Translations under genes and position numbers: made by a program
Shown: positions 13,562 through 21,850 of the stretch, piece by piece
Layout of the letters: each line of letters opens with the position of its first letter
How positions within the stretch are numbered: position 1 is the first letter of the stretch
Notes under the pieces: generated by a model
Databases searched by the model: none
Told to the model about the DNA's origin: nothing
The model's input: the letters and a program-made list of their open reading frames with translations, nothing else
NCBI GenBank assembly: GCA_025964635.1
Contig: JAOPYP010000187.1
Span: 1 to 23,897, forward strand
DNA from: Actinomycetes bacterium
GTDB lineage: Bacteria > Actinomycetota > Actinomycetes > Streptosporangiales > Streptosporangiaceae
Length of the DNA stretch: 23,897 nt
Direction of reading: 5' to 3'

Positions 13562-14512
13562 TCACCTGCGCGCCTCGAGCAGGTGCCAGAGCAGCAGGAG
13601 CTGCGCGATGGCCAGCGGCTCACTGCGGTTTCCCGGGGCGAACTCCCCCAGCTTGTCCGGCAGCGCCGCGTCGGGCGCGAACGACAACTGCTCCCAGATG
13701 GCCTTCTCGACGATCCGGCTGTCCTCCCGCGGCGCGTGGCCGTGCACGTGCAGGGCGTCCACCGGGCGGCCGTCGCTGTCCCTGATCAGCTTGAGGTGCA
13801 CGGTCCGGCGGTCGTCGTCGGTGAGCACATGGGACAGGTCCGGGTGCTGGATGGTCGGCCGGAGCAGGATCTCCGCGGACAGCTGGGCGCCGTCCGGAAC
13901 CGAGTGCCCGGCGACCGGCGCGAACCGGACGGAGATGTCGGCCTGCTGGCGCTGCGGCCGGATGAACGCGGCCGACTCCGGCTCCCGCCGCTCCAGCTCG
14001 GCGAGCACCTGGTCGCGGGTGTAGCCGCGCTCCGCGCAGTCCCGCTTGAGCTTCCACTCCCGCCGGATGTCCTCGGCCGGGTCCAGGTACACCGCGATGT
14101 CGAAGCAGGCCCGGGACAGCTTGGTGTGCAGCGGCAGCAGGCCCTCGACGATGACGAACTCGCGCGGCTCGACCAGGACCGGCCGGACGAGCTGCCCGGT
14201 CGCATGGTCGTAGACCGGCTTGAGGATGGGCCGCCCGAGAGCGAGCAGCTGGAGGTGCTGCTCCAGCACGTCCATGTAGTTGCACTCGGGGTTGAGCACG
14301 GTGAACGGGACGCTGCGCCGCTCCACCCGGTCGTAACGGTGGTAGTCGTCCACGCACAGCGCCGTGGCCCGGTCCGCACCCAGCGCGTCGGCGATGCCCC
14401 GGGTCAGCGTGGTCTTGCCCGCGGCGCTGTCGCCCGCGATGGCCACCATGACCGGCCGGGATGGCTCCGGCACCGACTCGCTCCGGCGCAGCCGCATGAG
14501 CTTGTCGGGCAT
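13562..14512 (-). CDS. Phosphoribulokinase-family kinase (PRK/uridine kinase superfamily)
   Basis: A 316-residue P-loop kinase. Walker A is GDSAAGKTT at 27-35. DDYHRYDR at 55-62 matches the substrate-binding motif of phosphoribulokinase. PECNYMDVLEQHLQLLALGR and KPVYDHATG (76-106) fit its lid segment. VIVEGLLPLH (120-129) corresponds to the PRK 'IEGLHP' strand with H changed to L. WKLKRDCAERGY (153-164) followed by IRPQRQQAD reproduces the PRK arginine cluster. The overall match is therefore to PRK rather than to uridine kinase. PRK makes ribulose-1,5-bisphosphate from ribulose-5-phosphate. No RuBisCO gene is in the window, and a different sugar phosphate or nucleoside is possible. The ATG at 14512 has GGAGG 11 bases upstream. 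A 14-bp tandem repeat begins 21 bases upstream. The response regulator and kinase genes follow. Confidence 0.8.
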   Translation of the reverse strand: MPDKLMRLRRSESVPEPSRPVMVAIAGDSAAGKTTLTRGIADALGADRATALCVDDYHRYDRVERRSVPFTVLNPECNYMDVLEQHLQLLALGRPILKPVYDHATGQLVRPVLVEPREFVIVEGLLPLHTKLSRACFDIAVYLDPAEDIRREWKLKRDCAERGYTRDQVLAELERREPESAAFIRPQRQQADISVRFAPVAGHSVPDGAQLSAEILLRPTIQHPDLSHVLTDDDRRTVHLKLIRDSDGRPVDALHVHGHAPREDSRIVEKAIWEQLSFAPDAALPDKLGEFAPGNRSEPLAIAQLLLLWHLLEARR

Positions 14513-14534
14513 CAGGCTGATCACCTCCCCTATC

Positions 14535-14642
14535 GGGCCAGCACGGTCGGGCCAGCACGGTCGGGCCAGCACGGTCGGGCCAGCACAGTCGGGCCAGCAC
14601 GGTCGGGCCAGCACAGTCGGGCCAGCACGGTCGGGCCAGCAC
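14535..14642. repeat. 14-bp tandem repeat, about 7.7 copies
   Basis: The unit GGGCCAGCACGGTC is repeated head to tail seven times plus ten bases. Copies 4 and 6 carry A in place of the first G of GGTC (CACAGTC), and the others are identical. The array sits between the divergent phosphoribulokinase-like gene and the aldolase-like gene, starting just beyond the ribosome-binding site of the former. The 14-base period does not keep a reading frame, so it is not coding. Near identity suggests recent expansion. Confidence 0.95.
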
Positions 14643-14804
14643 CGCGGTTCCACTCCGGCCTGGACTTTTCACCCTAAGCGGGACCGCTCCGGCCTGCCTC
14701 CCCCCAGCCGGGGAGACTAGGGGGTAACTGCCGGCGGTAAGTCCCCCGCCCGGGCCACCCCCGCGGGGGAGGCGCCCGGCCGGGCCCCGGCCTACCGTCG
14801 GCGG

Positions 14805-15815
14805 ATGGGATCACTGGCAGCGACGGCCTCGGCCCTGGTGGCACCCCCCAGGGGGATCCTCGCCACCGGGCCGGGTGGCGCGGTCATGTCCGGCCGGCTG
14901 GCCGCCGCCGGGATTCCGCCCACGGCGCGGAACCGGCGGGCCTTCCGGGAGTTGCTGGTCACCGCGCCCGGCCTGCGGGCCGGCATCACCGGGGTGACCC
15001 TGGACGCCGAGGGCGTGCACCAGCGGTCGCCCGGCGGGCCGTCCCTGCCGGAGGCGGCCGCGGCGGCCGGCCTGATGACCGGGGTCCGGGCGGACATGGC
15101 CCGGCACCCCCTGCCGGGCGCCCGCGGCGAGACCATCAGCGAGGGCCTGGACGGACTCCCCGCGCGGCTGGCGGGGTGGGCCCGGGCGGGGGCGGTATTC
15201 AGCATCTGGCGGGCGGTGCTGCGGATCGGGGCGGGCACCCCGTCGCCGGTGGCGGTCCGGGCCAACGCCCAGGCCCTGGGCCGCTACGCGGCCGCGTGCC
15301 AGGCGGCCGGGCTCGTCCCGGTGGTGGCGCCGCACCTGGACGGCAGCGGCCGGCACTCGGCGGCCCAGTGCGAGACGGTGATGTCGCTCGTGCTGCTGGC
15401 GGTGATGACCGAACTGCTGGACTACGAGGTGGACCCGGCGGCCGTGGTCCTCATGCCGACCATGACCGTGCCGGGACGGCAGTCCGGGCGCCAGGCCAGC
15501 GCCGGTGAGAGCGCCGAGGCAACAGTGCGGACCCTGGCCAGCGTTCCGCTCACGCTGGCCGGCGTGGCCTTCTCGGCCGGCAGCCAGCGCCCCGGGCGGG
15601 CCACCGAGATCCTGGCCGCGATGCAGGCCGTGCCGCACATCTGGCCGCTGACGTTCGCGTTCGGCCGGGCCCTGACCGGGCCGGCCCTCGCCGCCTGGGG
15701 CGGCCGGGCCAGCCGGTGGGAGGCGGGCCAGCGGGCGCTGGCGTACCGGGTCGCGATGAACGTCGCGGCCATGGAGGGCCGCTACCCTCCGGAACGGGAT
15801 CTCGACGCCGCGTGA
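14805..15815 (+). CDS. Class I fructose-bisphosphate aldolase homologue lacking catalytic residues
   Basis: A 336-residue protein that follows the class I aldolase fold from end to end: LVAPPRGILA, NRRAFRELLVTAPGL, GETISEGLDGLPARLAGW, GTPSPVAVRANAQALGRYAA, GLVPVV, FAFGRAL and LAAWGG. Compared with the rabbit muscle numbering, the Schiff-base Lys229 ('LLKPNM') is Met217 in VLMPTM. Lys146 ('FAKWR') is Ile134 in FSIWR. Lys107 is Met98. Glu187 and Glu189 ('VEPE') are Ala175 and His177. Asp33 ('AADES') is Gly22. Arg148 and Arg303 equivalents (Arg136, Arg288) remain. Aldol cleavage by the usual mechanism is therefore impossible; binding of a sugar phosphate may persist. The frame is intact with normal codon use, so it is a pseudoenzyme and not a decaying gene. 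It is divergent from the phosphoribulokinase-like gene. Confidence 0.85.
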   Translation: MGSLAATASALVAPPRGILATGPGGAVMSGRLAAAGIPPTARNRRAFRELLVTAPGLRAGITGVTLDAEGVHQRSPGGPSLPEAAAAAGLMTGVRADMARHPLPGARGETISEGLDGLPARLAGWARAGAVFSIWRAVLRIGAGTPSPVAVRANAQALGRYAAACQAAGLVPVVAPHLDGSGRHSAAQCETVMSLVLLAVMTELLDYEVDPAAVVLMPTMTVPGRQSGRQASAGESAEATVRTLASVPLTLAGVAFSAGSQRPGRATEILAAMQAVPHIWPLTFAFGRALTGPALAAWGGRASRWEAGQRALAYRVAMNVAAMEGRYPPERDLDAA

Positions 15816-15921
15816 CCGGGCGGCCGACGGTGAGCGGGCCGGCCGGATCGTTGCGGAGAACGAAGCCCAGCGCGGGCGGTGCGGAGCGGGCGGGCCGGCC
15901 TGCGGGAGCAATGCCCGCCCT

Positions 15922-15971
15922 GCTCAGACTGGCCTGCTCAGACCGGCGGGCTCAGACTGGCGGGCTCAGAC
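15922..15971. repeat. 14-bp tandem repeat running into the sufT stop codon
   Basis: Three units of 14 bases (GCTCAGACTGGCCT, GCTCAGACCGGCGG, GCTCAGACTGGCGG) plus a partial fourth. The last partial unit contains the stop codon of the sufT-like gene (TGA on the minus strand, 15968-15966), so the array grew from the end of that gene. It lies between the convergent aldolase-like gene and the SUF operon. Confidence 0.9.
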
Positions 15972-16316
15972 GTTGAAGCCGAGCGCGCGGAGCTGCTCGC
16001 GGCCGTCGTCAGTGATCTTTTCCGGACCCCACGGCGGCAGCCAGACCCAGTTGATCCGGAAGTCCGTCACCAGCCCGTCGAGGGCCGACCGGGCCTGGTC
16101 CTCGATCACGTCAGTGAGCGGGCAGGCCGCGCTGGTCAGCGTCATGTCGATGGTCAGGGACTTGTCGTCTTCCAGGGTGACCCCGTAGATCAGCCCGAGG
16201 TCGACCACGTTCACCCCCAGCTCGGGGTCGACCACGTCACGGAGGGCCTCGACCAGGTCCTCGGTCTCCTCGGTGATCTCCAGCAGGGGACCGCTGGTGC
16301 CAGTGTCGTCTGTCAT
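15966..16316 (-). CDS. sufT: SufT-like DUF59 (MIP18-family) iron-sulfur maturation protein
   Basis: A 116-residue protein with the DUF59/MIP18 domain. Its hallmarks are LRDVVDPELGVNVVDLGLIY (residues 25-44), the conserved cysteine in TSAACPLTD (62-70) and the VWLPPWGPEKIT segment near 91-102. Members help deliver or maturate Fe-S clusters and are often the last gene of actinobacterial SUF operons. The N-terminal 12 residues are unconserved. The ATG at 16316 overlaps the sufU stop by four bases (ATGA), which fixes the start and indicates coupling. Its stop lies inside a tandem repeat. Confidence 0.9.
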   Translation of the reverse strand: MTDDTGTSGPLLEITEETEDLVEALRDVVDPELGVNVVDLGLIYGVTLEDDKSLTIDMTLTSAACPLTDVIEDQARSALDGLVTDFRINWVWLPPWGPEKITDDGREQLRALGFNV

Positions 16317-16768
16317 TTCTGCTCCTCCAGCGCTTGCGCGGTCGCGTCCTTCCAGGCCATCCAGCCGAGCAGGGCGCACTTGATCCGGGCTGGGTACTTC
16401 GCTACCCCGGCAAACGCCACGCCGTCGCCGAGGATTTCCTCGTCGGGCTCCAGCTGGCCCTTGGACTGCATGAGGCGGAGGAACTCCTCCGCCAGGCCCA
16501 TCGCCTCCGGCACGGTCTTGCCGATGATCAGCTCGCTCATCACCGACGCGCTGGCCTGGCTGATGGAGCAGCCCAGGGCGTCGTAGGACACGTCGGCCAC
16601 CACCGGCTCGCCGGTCGCGTCCTTGAGCGTGACCCGCAGCGTCACTTCGTCCCCGCACAGCGGGTTCACGTGATGCACCTCGGCGTCGTACGGCTCCCGC
16701 AGGCCCTTGTGGTGCGGGTGCCGGTAGTGGTCCAGGATGACTTCCTGGTACAGGGACTCCAGCCGCAT
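16313..16768 (-). CDS. sufU: SufU zinc-dependent sulfur-transfer protein
   Basis: A 151-residue IscU/SufU-fold protein. The SufU ligands are all present: Cys38 and Asp40 (NPLCGDEV), Cys67 (ALGCSISQASAS) and Cys131 (ARIKCALLGW). The insertion between the second and third cysteine that distinguishes SufU from IscU is visible (about residues 82-125). SufU accepts persulfide sulfur from SufS through a zinc-swap mechanism and passes it to SufB. The ATG at 16768 shares one base with the SufS stop (TGATG), so the pair is translationally coupled. Confidence 0.95.
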   Translation of the reverse strand: MRLESLYQEVILDHYRHPHHKGLREPYDAEVHHVNPLCGDEVTLRVTLKDATGEPVVADVSYDALGCSISQASASVMSELIIGKTVPEAMGLAEEFLRLMQSKGQLEPDEEILGDGVAFAGVAKYPARIKCALLGWMAWKDATAQALEEQK

Positions 16769-18042
16769 CAGTCACCACCGAAGAAGCGCTGGGCCTGCCC
16801 GATCCCGTCGACCAGGGCGTCGACCTCGGCTCTCGTGTTGTACAGGTAGAACGAGGCCCGGGTGCTGGCCTGGATGCCGTACCGGCGGTGCAGCGGCCAG
16901 GCGCAGTGGTGCCCGGCCCGGACGGCCACGCCGTGCTCGTCGAGCACCTGGCTGATGTCGTGCGGGTGCACGTCCTCCAGCGTGAACGAGATCGCCGCGC
17001 CGCGGGTGGCCGGGTCCGCCGGGCCGAGGACCCGCAGGCCCGGCACGGTGCCCAGGGCGTCCAGCGCGTAGCCGATCAGGTCCCGCTCGTGCGCCCGGAC
17101 CGCGTCCAGGCCCACATCGGTGAGGTAGTCGATGGCCGCGTCCAGCCCGGCCGCCTCGGCGATCGGCATGGTCCCGGCCTCGAACTTGTGCGGCGGCGGG
17201 GCGAACGTCGAGTGGTCCATCCAGACGCTCTCGATCATCTCGCCGCCGCCGAGGAACGGGGGCATCTCCTCGAGCAGCTCCCGGCGGCCCCAGAGCACCC
17301 CGATGCCGGTCGGGCCGCACATCTTGTGGCTGGTGAAGCCCAGGAAGTCGGCGCCCAGTCCCTGCACGTCGACCGGCATGTGCGGGACCGACTGGGCCGC
17401 GTCCACCAGGACCAGCGCGCCGGCCGCGTGGGCCCGGTCGGCGATCTCGCGGACCGGGTTGATGGTGCCGAGCACGTTGGACTGGTGGGCCAGGGCCACC
17501 AGCTTGGTCCGCTCCGTGATCAGGTCGCCGGCCTGGGCCAGGTCGAGCTGGCCGTCGTCGGTCACCCCGAACCAGCGCAGCGTGGCGCCGGTGCGCTCGC
17601 ACAGCAGCTGCCACGGGACGATGTTGGAGTGGTGCTCCATCTCGGTGATGACGATCTCGTCCCCCGGACCGAGGCGGAACCGGCCGGAGCCCGACCCGCC
17701 GGACTGGCCCGCGGTGGCGTTGCCCATCGCGTAGGCCACCAGGTTGATGCCCTCGGAGATGTTCTTGGTGAACACCACCTCGGTCTCGTCCCGGGCGCCG
17801 ATGAAGCCGGCGGCCTTGATCCGGGCTCCCTCGTACGCGGCGGTGGCCTCCTCGCCGAGCTGGTGGCTGGCCCGGTGGATGTTGGCGTTGTGCCGCTCGT
17901 AGAAGTCGTCCAGCCGCTCGATGACTTGGCGTGGCTTCTGCGACGTGTTGGCGCTGTCCAGGTAGACCAGCGGCTGCCCGTCCCGGACCTGCCGGTCCAG
18001 GATCGGGAAGTCCTTGCGGATCCGCGCCACGTCCAGGGTCAT
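16768..18042 (-). CDS. sufS: SufS cysteine desulfurase
   Basis: A 424-residue class II PLP-dependent desulfurase. The PLP lysine is Lys240 (GFTSHKMCGPTG). The upstream histidine/aspartate motifs are EMEHHSN (134-140) and VDAAQS (213-218). The persulfide-forming Cys380 is in RAGHHCAWPL. It releases sulfur from cysteine for SufU. A glycine/serine-rich insertion (AGQSGGSGSG, about 111-120) lies where most homologues run straight from the VAY..G strand into LGPGDEI. The ATG at 18042 overlaps the sufC stop (ATGA); an in-frame start 30 bases earlier would lie within sufC and is rejected. It is the sixth gene of the operon. Confidence 0.95.
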   Translation of the reverse strand: MTLDVARIRKDFPILDRQVRDGQPLVYLDSANTSQKPRQVIERLDDFYERHNANIHRASHQLGEEATAAYEGARIKAAGFIGARDETEVVFTKNISEGINLVAYAMGNATAGQSGGSGSGRFRLGPGDEIVITEMEHHSNIVPWQLLCERTGATLRWFGVTDDGQLDLAQAGDLITERTKLVALAHQSNVLGTINPVREIADRAHAAGALVLVDAAQSVPHMPVDVQGLGADFLGFTSHKMCGPTGIGVLWGRRELLEEMPPFLGGGEMIESVWMDHSTFAPPPHKFEAGTMPIAEAAGLDAAIDYLTDVGLDAVRAHERDLIGYALDALGTVPGLRVLGPADPATRGAAISFTLEDVHPHDISQVLDEHGVAVRAGHHCAWPLHRRYGIQASTRASFYLYNTRAEVDALVDGIGQAQRFFGGD

Positions 18043-18812
18043 GCGGCAGCTCCCGCGGCGGCCTTGATCCACTTCTCGTAGCCTTCGGCCTCGAGGGTCT
18101 CGGCCAGCTCGGGGCCGCCCTCGTCCACGATCCGGCCGCCCACGAACACGTGCACGAAGTCCGGCTTCACGTAGCGCAGGATCCGGGTGTAGTGGGTGAT
18201 CAGCAGGACGCCGTGCCCGGGCTGGGCGCCGAACCGGTTGACGCCCTCGGACACCACCCGCAGCGCGTCGATGTCCAGCCCGGAGTCGGTCTCGTCCAGG
18301 ATCGCGAACTTGGGGTTGAGCAGCTCGAGCTGCAGGATCTCGTGCCGCTTCTTCTCCCCGCCGGAGAAGCCCTCGTTCAGGTTGCGCTCGGCGAACTGGG
18401 GCTCGATGGACAGGGCGGCCATGGCCTCGCGCATCTCCTTGAGGAACACGCGGAGCTTCGGCGCCTCGCCGCGCACGGCGGTGACCGCGGTGCGCAGGAA
18501 GTTGGACACGGTCACCCCGGGCACTTCCACCGGGTACTGCATGGCCAGGAACAGCCCGGCCCGGGCCCGCGCGTCGACGCTCATGGACAGCACGTCCTCG
18601 CCGTCCAGGGTCACGCTGCCCTGGGTGACCCGGTACTTGGGGTGCCCGGCGATCGCGTAAGCCAGCGTGGACTTGCCTGAGCCGTTCGGGCCCATGATGG
18701 CGTGGATCTCGCCGTCTTTCACGGTCAGGTCGACGCCGCGCAGGATCTCGCGGCTCTGATCGGCCGCGTCCACCACGCTGACGTACAGGTCGCGGATTTC
18801 CAGAGTGGCCAT
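18039..18812 (-). CDS. sufC: SufC ATPase of the SufBCD scaffold
   Basis: A 257-residue ABC-type ATPase without membrane domains. Walker A is GPNGSGKST at 41-49, the signature FSGGEKKR at 149-156, Walker B FAILDETD at 169-176, and the switch histidine is His207 (LLITHYTR). It binds SufB and SufD in the cytosol and drives the conformational change needed for cluster assembly. It is separated from the upstream Rieske gene by 34 bases, the widest gap inside the operon after sufR-sufB. GGAG lies about 12 bases before the ATG. A late alanine tail ends the protein. Confidence 0.97.
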   Translation of the reverse strand: MATLEIRDLYVSVVDAADQSREILRGVDLTVKDGEIHAIMGPNGSGKSTLAYAIAGHPKYRVTQGSVTLDGEDVLSMSVDARARAGLFLAMQYPVEVPGVTVSNFLRTAVTAVRGEAPKLRVFLKEMREAMAALSIEPQFAERNLNEGFSGGEKKRHEILQLELLNPKFAILDETDSGLDIDALRVVSEGVNRFGAQPGHGVLLITHYTRILRYVKPDFVHVFVGGRIVDEGGPELAETLEAEGYEKWIKAAAGAAA

Positions 18813-18846
18813 CGCTATCTCAATCTCCAGCTCGTGTGTGGTGTTT

Positions 18847-19200
18847 TCAGAGGCCGGGTGCGGCCGGGACGGCGACGTACACGTCGTCGCCCTCGACCTT
18901 CACCGGGTACGTCGGGACGGGCTTGGTGGCCGGGGGGCCGGTGGGCGCGCCGGTCCGCAGGTCGAAGCAGGAGCCATGCAGCCAGCACTCCACGGTGTGG
19001 TCGTAGACATCACCCTCGGACAGCGGCACTTCCTCATGGGAGCAGACGTCGCGCAGCGCGAACACTTCCCCGCCCACCCGGACCACGGCGACCGGGACGT
19101 CGCCGACCTCCACGCCGATGGCCCCCTGCTCGGGCAGGTCGGCCAGCGCGCAGACCCGGACGTAGGTGCCCGTGGCCCGGGACGTTCCTGTCTCGCTCAT
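18847..19200 (-). CDS. Rieske [2Fe-2S] ferredoxin in the SUF operon
   Basis: A 117-residue Rieske-fold protein. Cluster ligands are Cys53-x-His55 (DVCSHEEVPL) and Cys72-x2-His75 (ECWLHGSCFD), in the spacing of ring-hydroxylase-type ferredoxins. In actinobacteria this gene is regularly found between sufD and sufC. It may supply electrons for cluster assembly, but its role is not settled. The ATG at 19200 overlaps the sufD stop by four bases. The first ten residues are a flexible Thr/Ser-rich leader. It could be annotated as a non-haem oxygenase ferredoxin subunit, but the context favours a SUF role. Confidence 0.92.
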   Translation of the reverse strand: MSETGTSRATGTYVRVCALADLPEQGAIGVEVGDVPVAVVRVGGEVFALRDVCSHEEVPLSEGDVYDHTVECWLHGSCFDLRTGAPTGPPATKPVPTYPVKVEGDDVYVAVPAAPGL

Positions 19201-20410
19201 GCCGGGGATCCCTGTGCTGGGGGACTCTGGGCTGGGCGACTCTGGGCTGGCGAGCCCTGCAGTCCGGGCAGCCTGGCCAGCTCGTTCTCGATCGCGGTGG
19301 TGATCCGCTCGCGCAGCTCGGGCACCTCGATCTTGGCGATCAGCTGGCCGAAGAAGCCCCGGATGACCAGGCGGCGCGCCTCGTCCAGCGGGATGCCCCG
19401 GGCCATCAGGTAGAACAGGTGCTGGTCTTCCAGCCGTCCGCTGGTGCTGGCGTGGCCCGCCCCGACCACCTCGCCGGTCAGGATCTCCAGGTTCGGTACG
19501 GAGTCGGCCCGGGCCCCCTCGGTGAGCAGGAGGTTCCGGTTCCGCTCGTAGGTGTCGGTAGCGACCGCCTCCGGCCGGATCAGCACGTCGCCGATCCACA
19601 CCGAGTGCGCGCTGTCGCCCTGCAGGGCGCCCTTGTAGTCGACCCGGCTGCGGCAGTGCGGCTGGTTGTGGTCCACGAACAGGCGGTGTTCCAGGTGCTG
19701 CCCCGGGTCGGCGAAGTACAGGCCGAGCAGTTCCGCGGCCCCGCCCGGGCCCGAGTAGCTGACCGAGGGGGCCAGCCGGACCACCCCGCCGCCCAGGCTG
19801 ACCACGGTGTGCTGGAACGTCGCGTCCCGGCCCACCCGCGCCTGGTGCTGGCTCAGGTGCACGGCATCGGCCGCCCAGTCCTGCACGCTCACCACCGACA
19901 GCGAGGCCCCGTCGCCCACCACGAACTCGACGTTGTCCGCGTAGGTCGCGGACCCCGCGTGATCGAGCACCACGACGGCCCGCGCATGCCGCCCCACTTC
20001 GATGAGCGTGTGCCCGAACGCGGCGCCCCCCGCGTCCTCGCCCCGCACCGACAGCACGGTCGGCCCGCTGACGTCGGTGTCGGGCGGCACGGTGATCACC
20101 GTGCCCTCGTCGAACGACGCGTACGCCCGCGCGCTGACCCGGTCGGCCGGCATGAAGGCGGTCCCGTAGCGGGTGTCCCCGCGGGCCAGGCGCTCAGCGG
20201 AGACCCCGGGTGCGGTGTCCGCCTCGACCGTCACCTTCCCGGCCTCCAGCGGCTGATCGCCGTGGAGACCGCGCAGGCGGCGGAGCGGCGTGAACCGCCA
20301 CTCCTCCTCCCGCCCGGTCGGTACCGGGAAGTCAGCCAGGTCCGCCGAGTGGTGCTCGTGCAGCCTTGATACCGGGGCGGCGGACTCCACCGCCCCCTGA
20401 AGCCCTGCCA

Positions 20411-20411
<1 letters not shown>
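19197..20411 (-). CDS. sufD: SufD scaffold subunit
   Basis: A 404-residue protein of the SufB/SufD beta-helix family. Hallmarks include FPVPTGREEEWRFTPLRRL near residue 28, DHAGSATYADNVEFVVGDG, YKGALQGDSAHSVWIGDVLI, and GAGHASTSGRLEDQHLFYLM followed by GIPLDEARRLVIRGFF near the C-terminus. SufD pairs with SufB and binds SufC; it is needed for iron entry. The ATG at 20411 shares one base with the sufB stop, so the long open frame extending upstream into sufB is rejected. The C-terminus is odd: the last 20 residues contain PAQSR-PAQSP-PAQGS, made by a 15-bp tandem repeat. Confidence 0.95.
19214..19258. repeat. 15-bp tandem repeat at the 3' end of sufD
   Basis: Three units of 15 bases (GTGCTGGGGGACTCT, GGGCTGGGCGACTCT, GGGCTGGCGAGCCCT on the plus strand). 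The period keeps the reading frame and adds the five-residue repeat PAQSx to the SufD tail. Confidence 0.9.
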
Positions 20412-21823
<1,412 letters not shown>

Positions 21824-21850
21824 ACGGAGATGCCTCCGGTTTGCGTGCGG

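Noticed and set aside
13562..14512. Uridine kinase
   Set aside because: The P-loop is shared, but DDYHRYDR, the KPVYDHATG lid and the KLKRDCAERGY cluster fit phosphoribulokinase better.
14535..14642. CRISPR array
   Set aside because: Units are contiguous 14-bp copies without spacers, and no cas genes are nearby, so it is a plain tandem repeat.
14513..14653. N-terminal extension of the phosphoribulokinase-like protein across the repeat
   Set aside because: The extension would translate the 14-bp array into a repetitive WPDRAGPTVLARP tail. The ATG at 14512 has a GGAGG site and matches the family N-terminus.
18702..20369. Plus-strand open frame of 555 codons opposite sufC, the Rieske gene and sufD
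   Set aside because: Antisense shadow of conserved suf genes, low-complexity composition, no recognisable domain.
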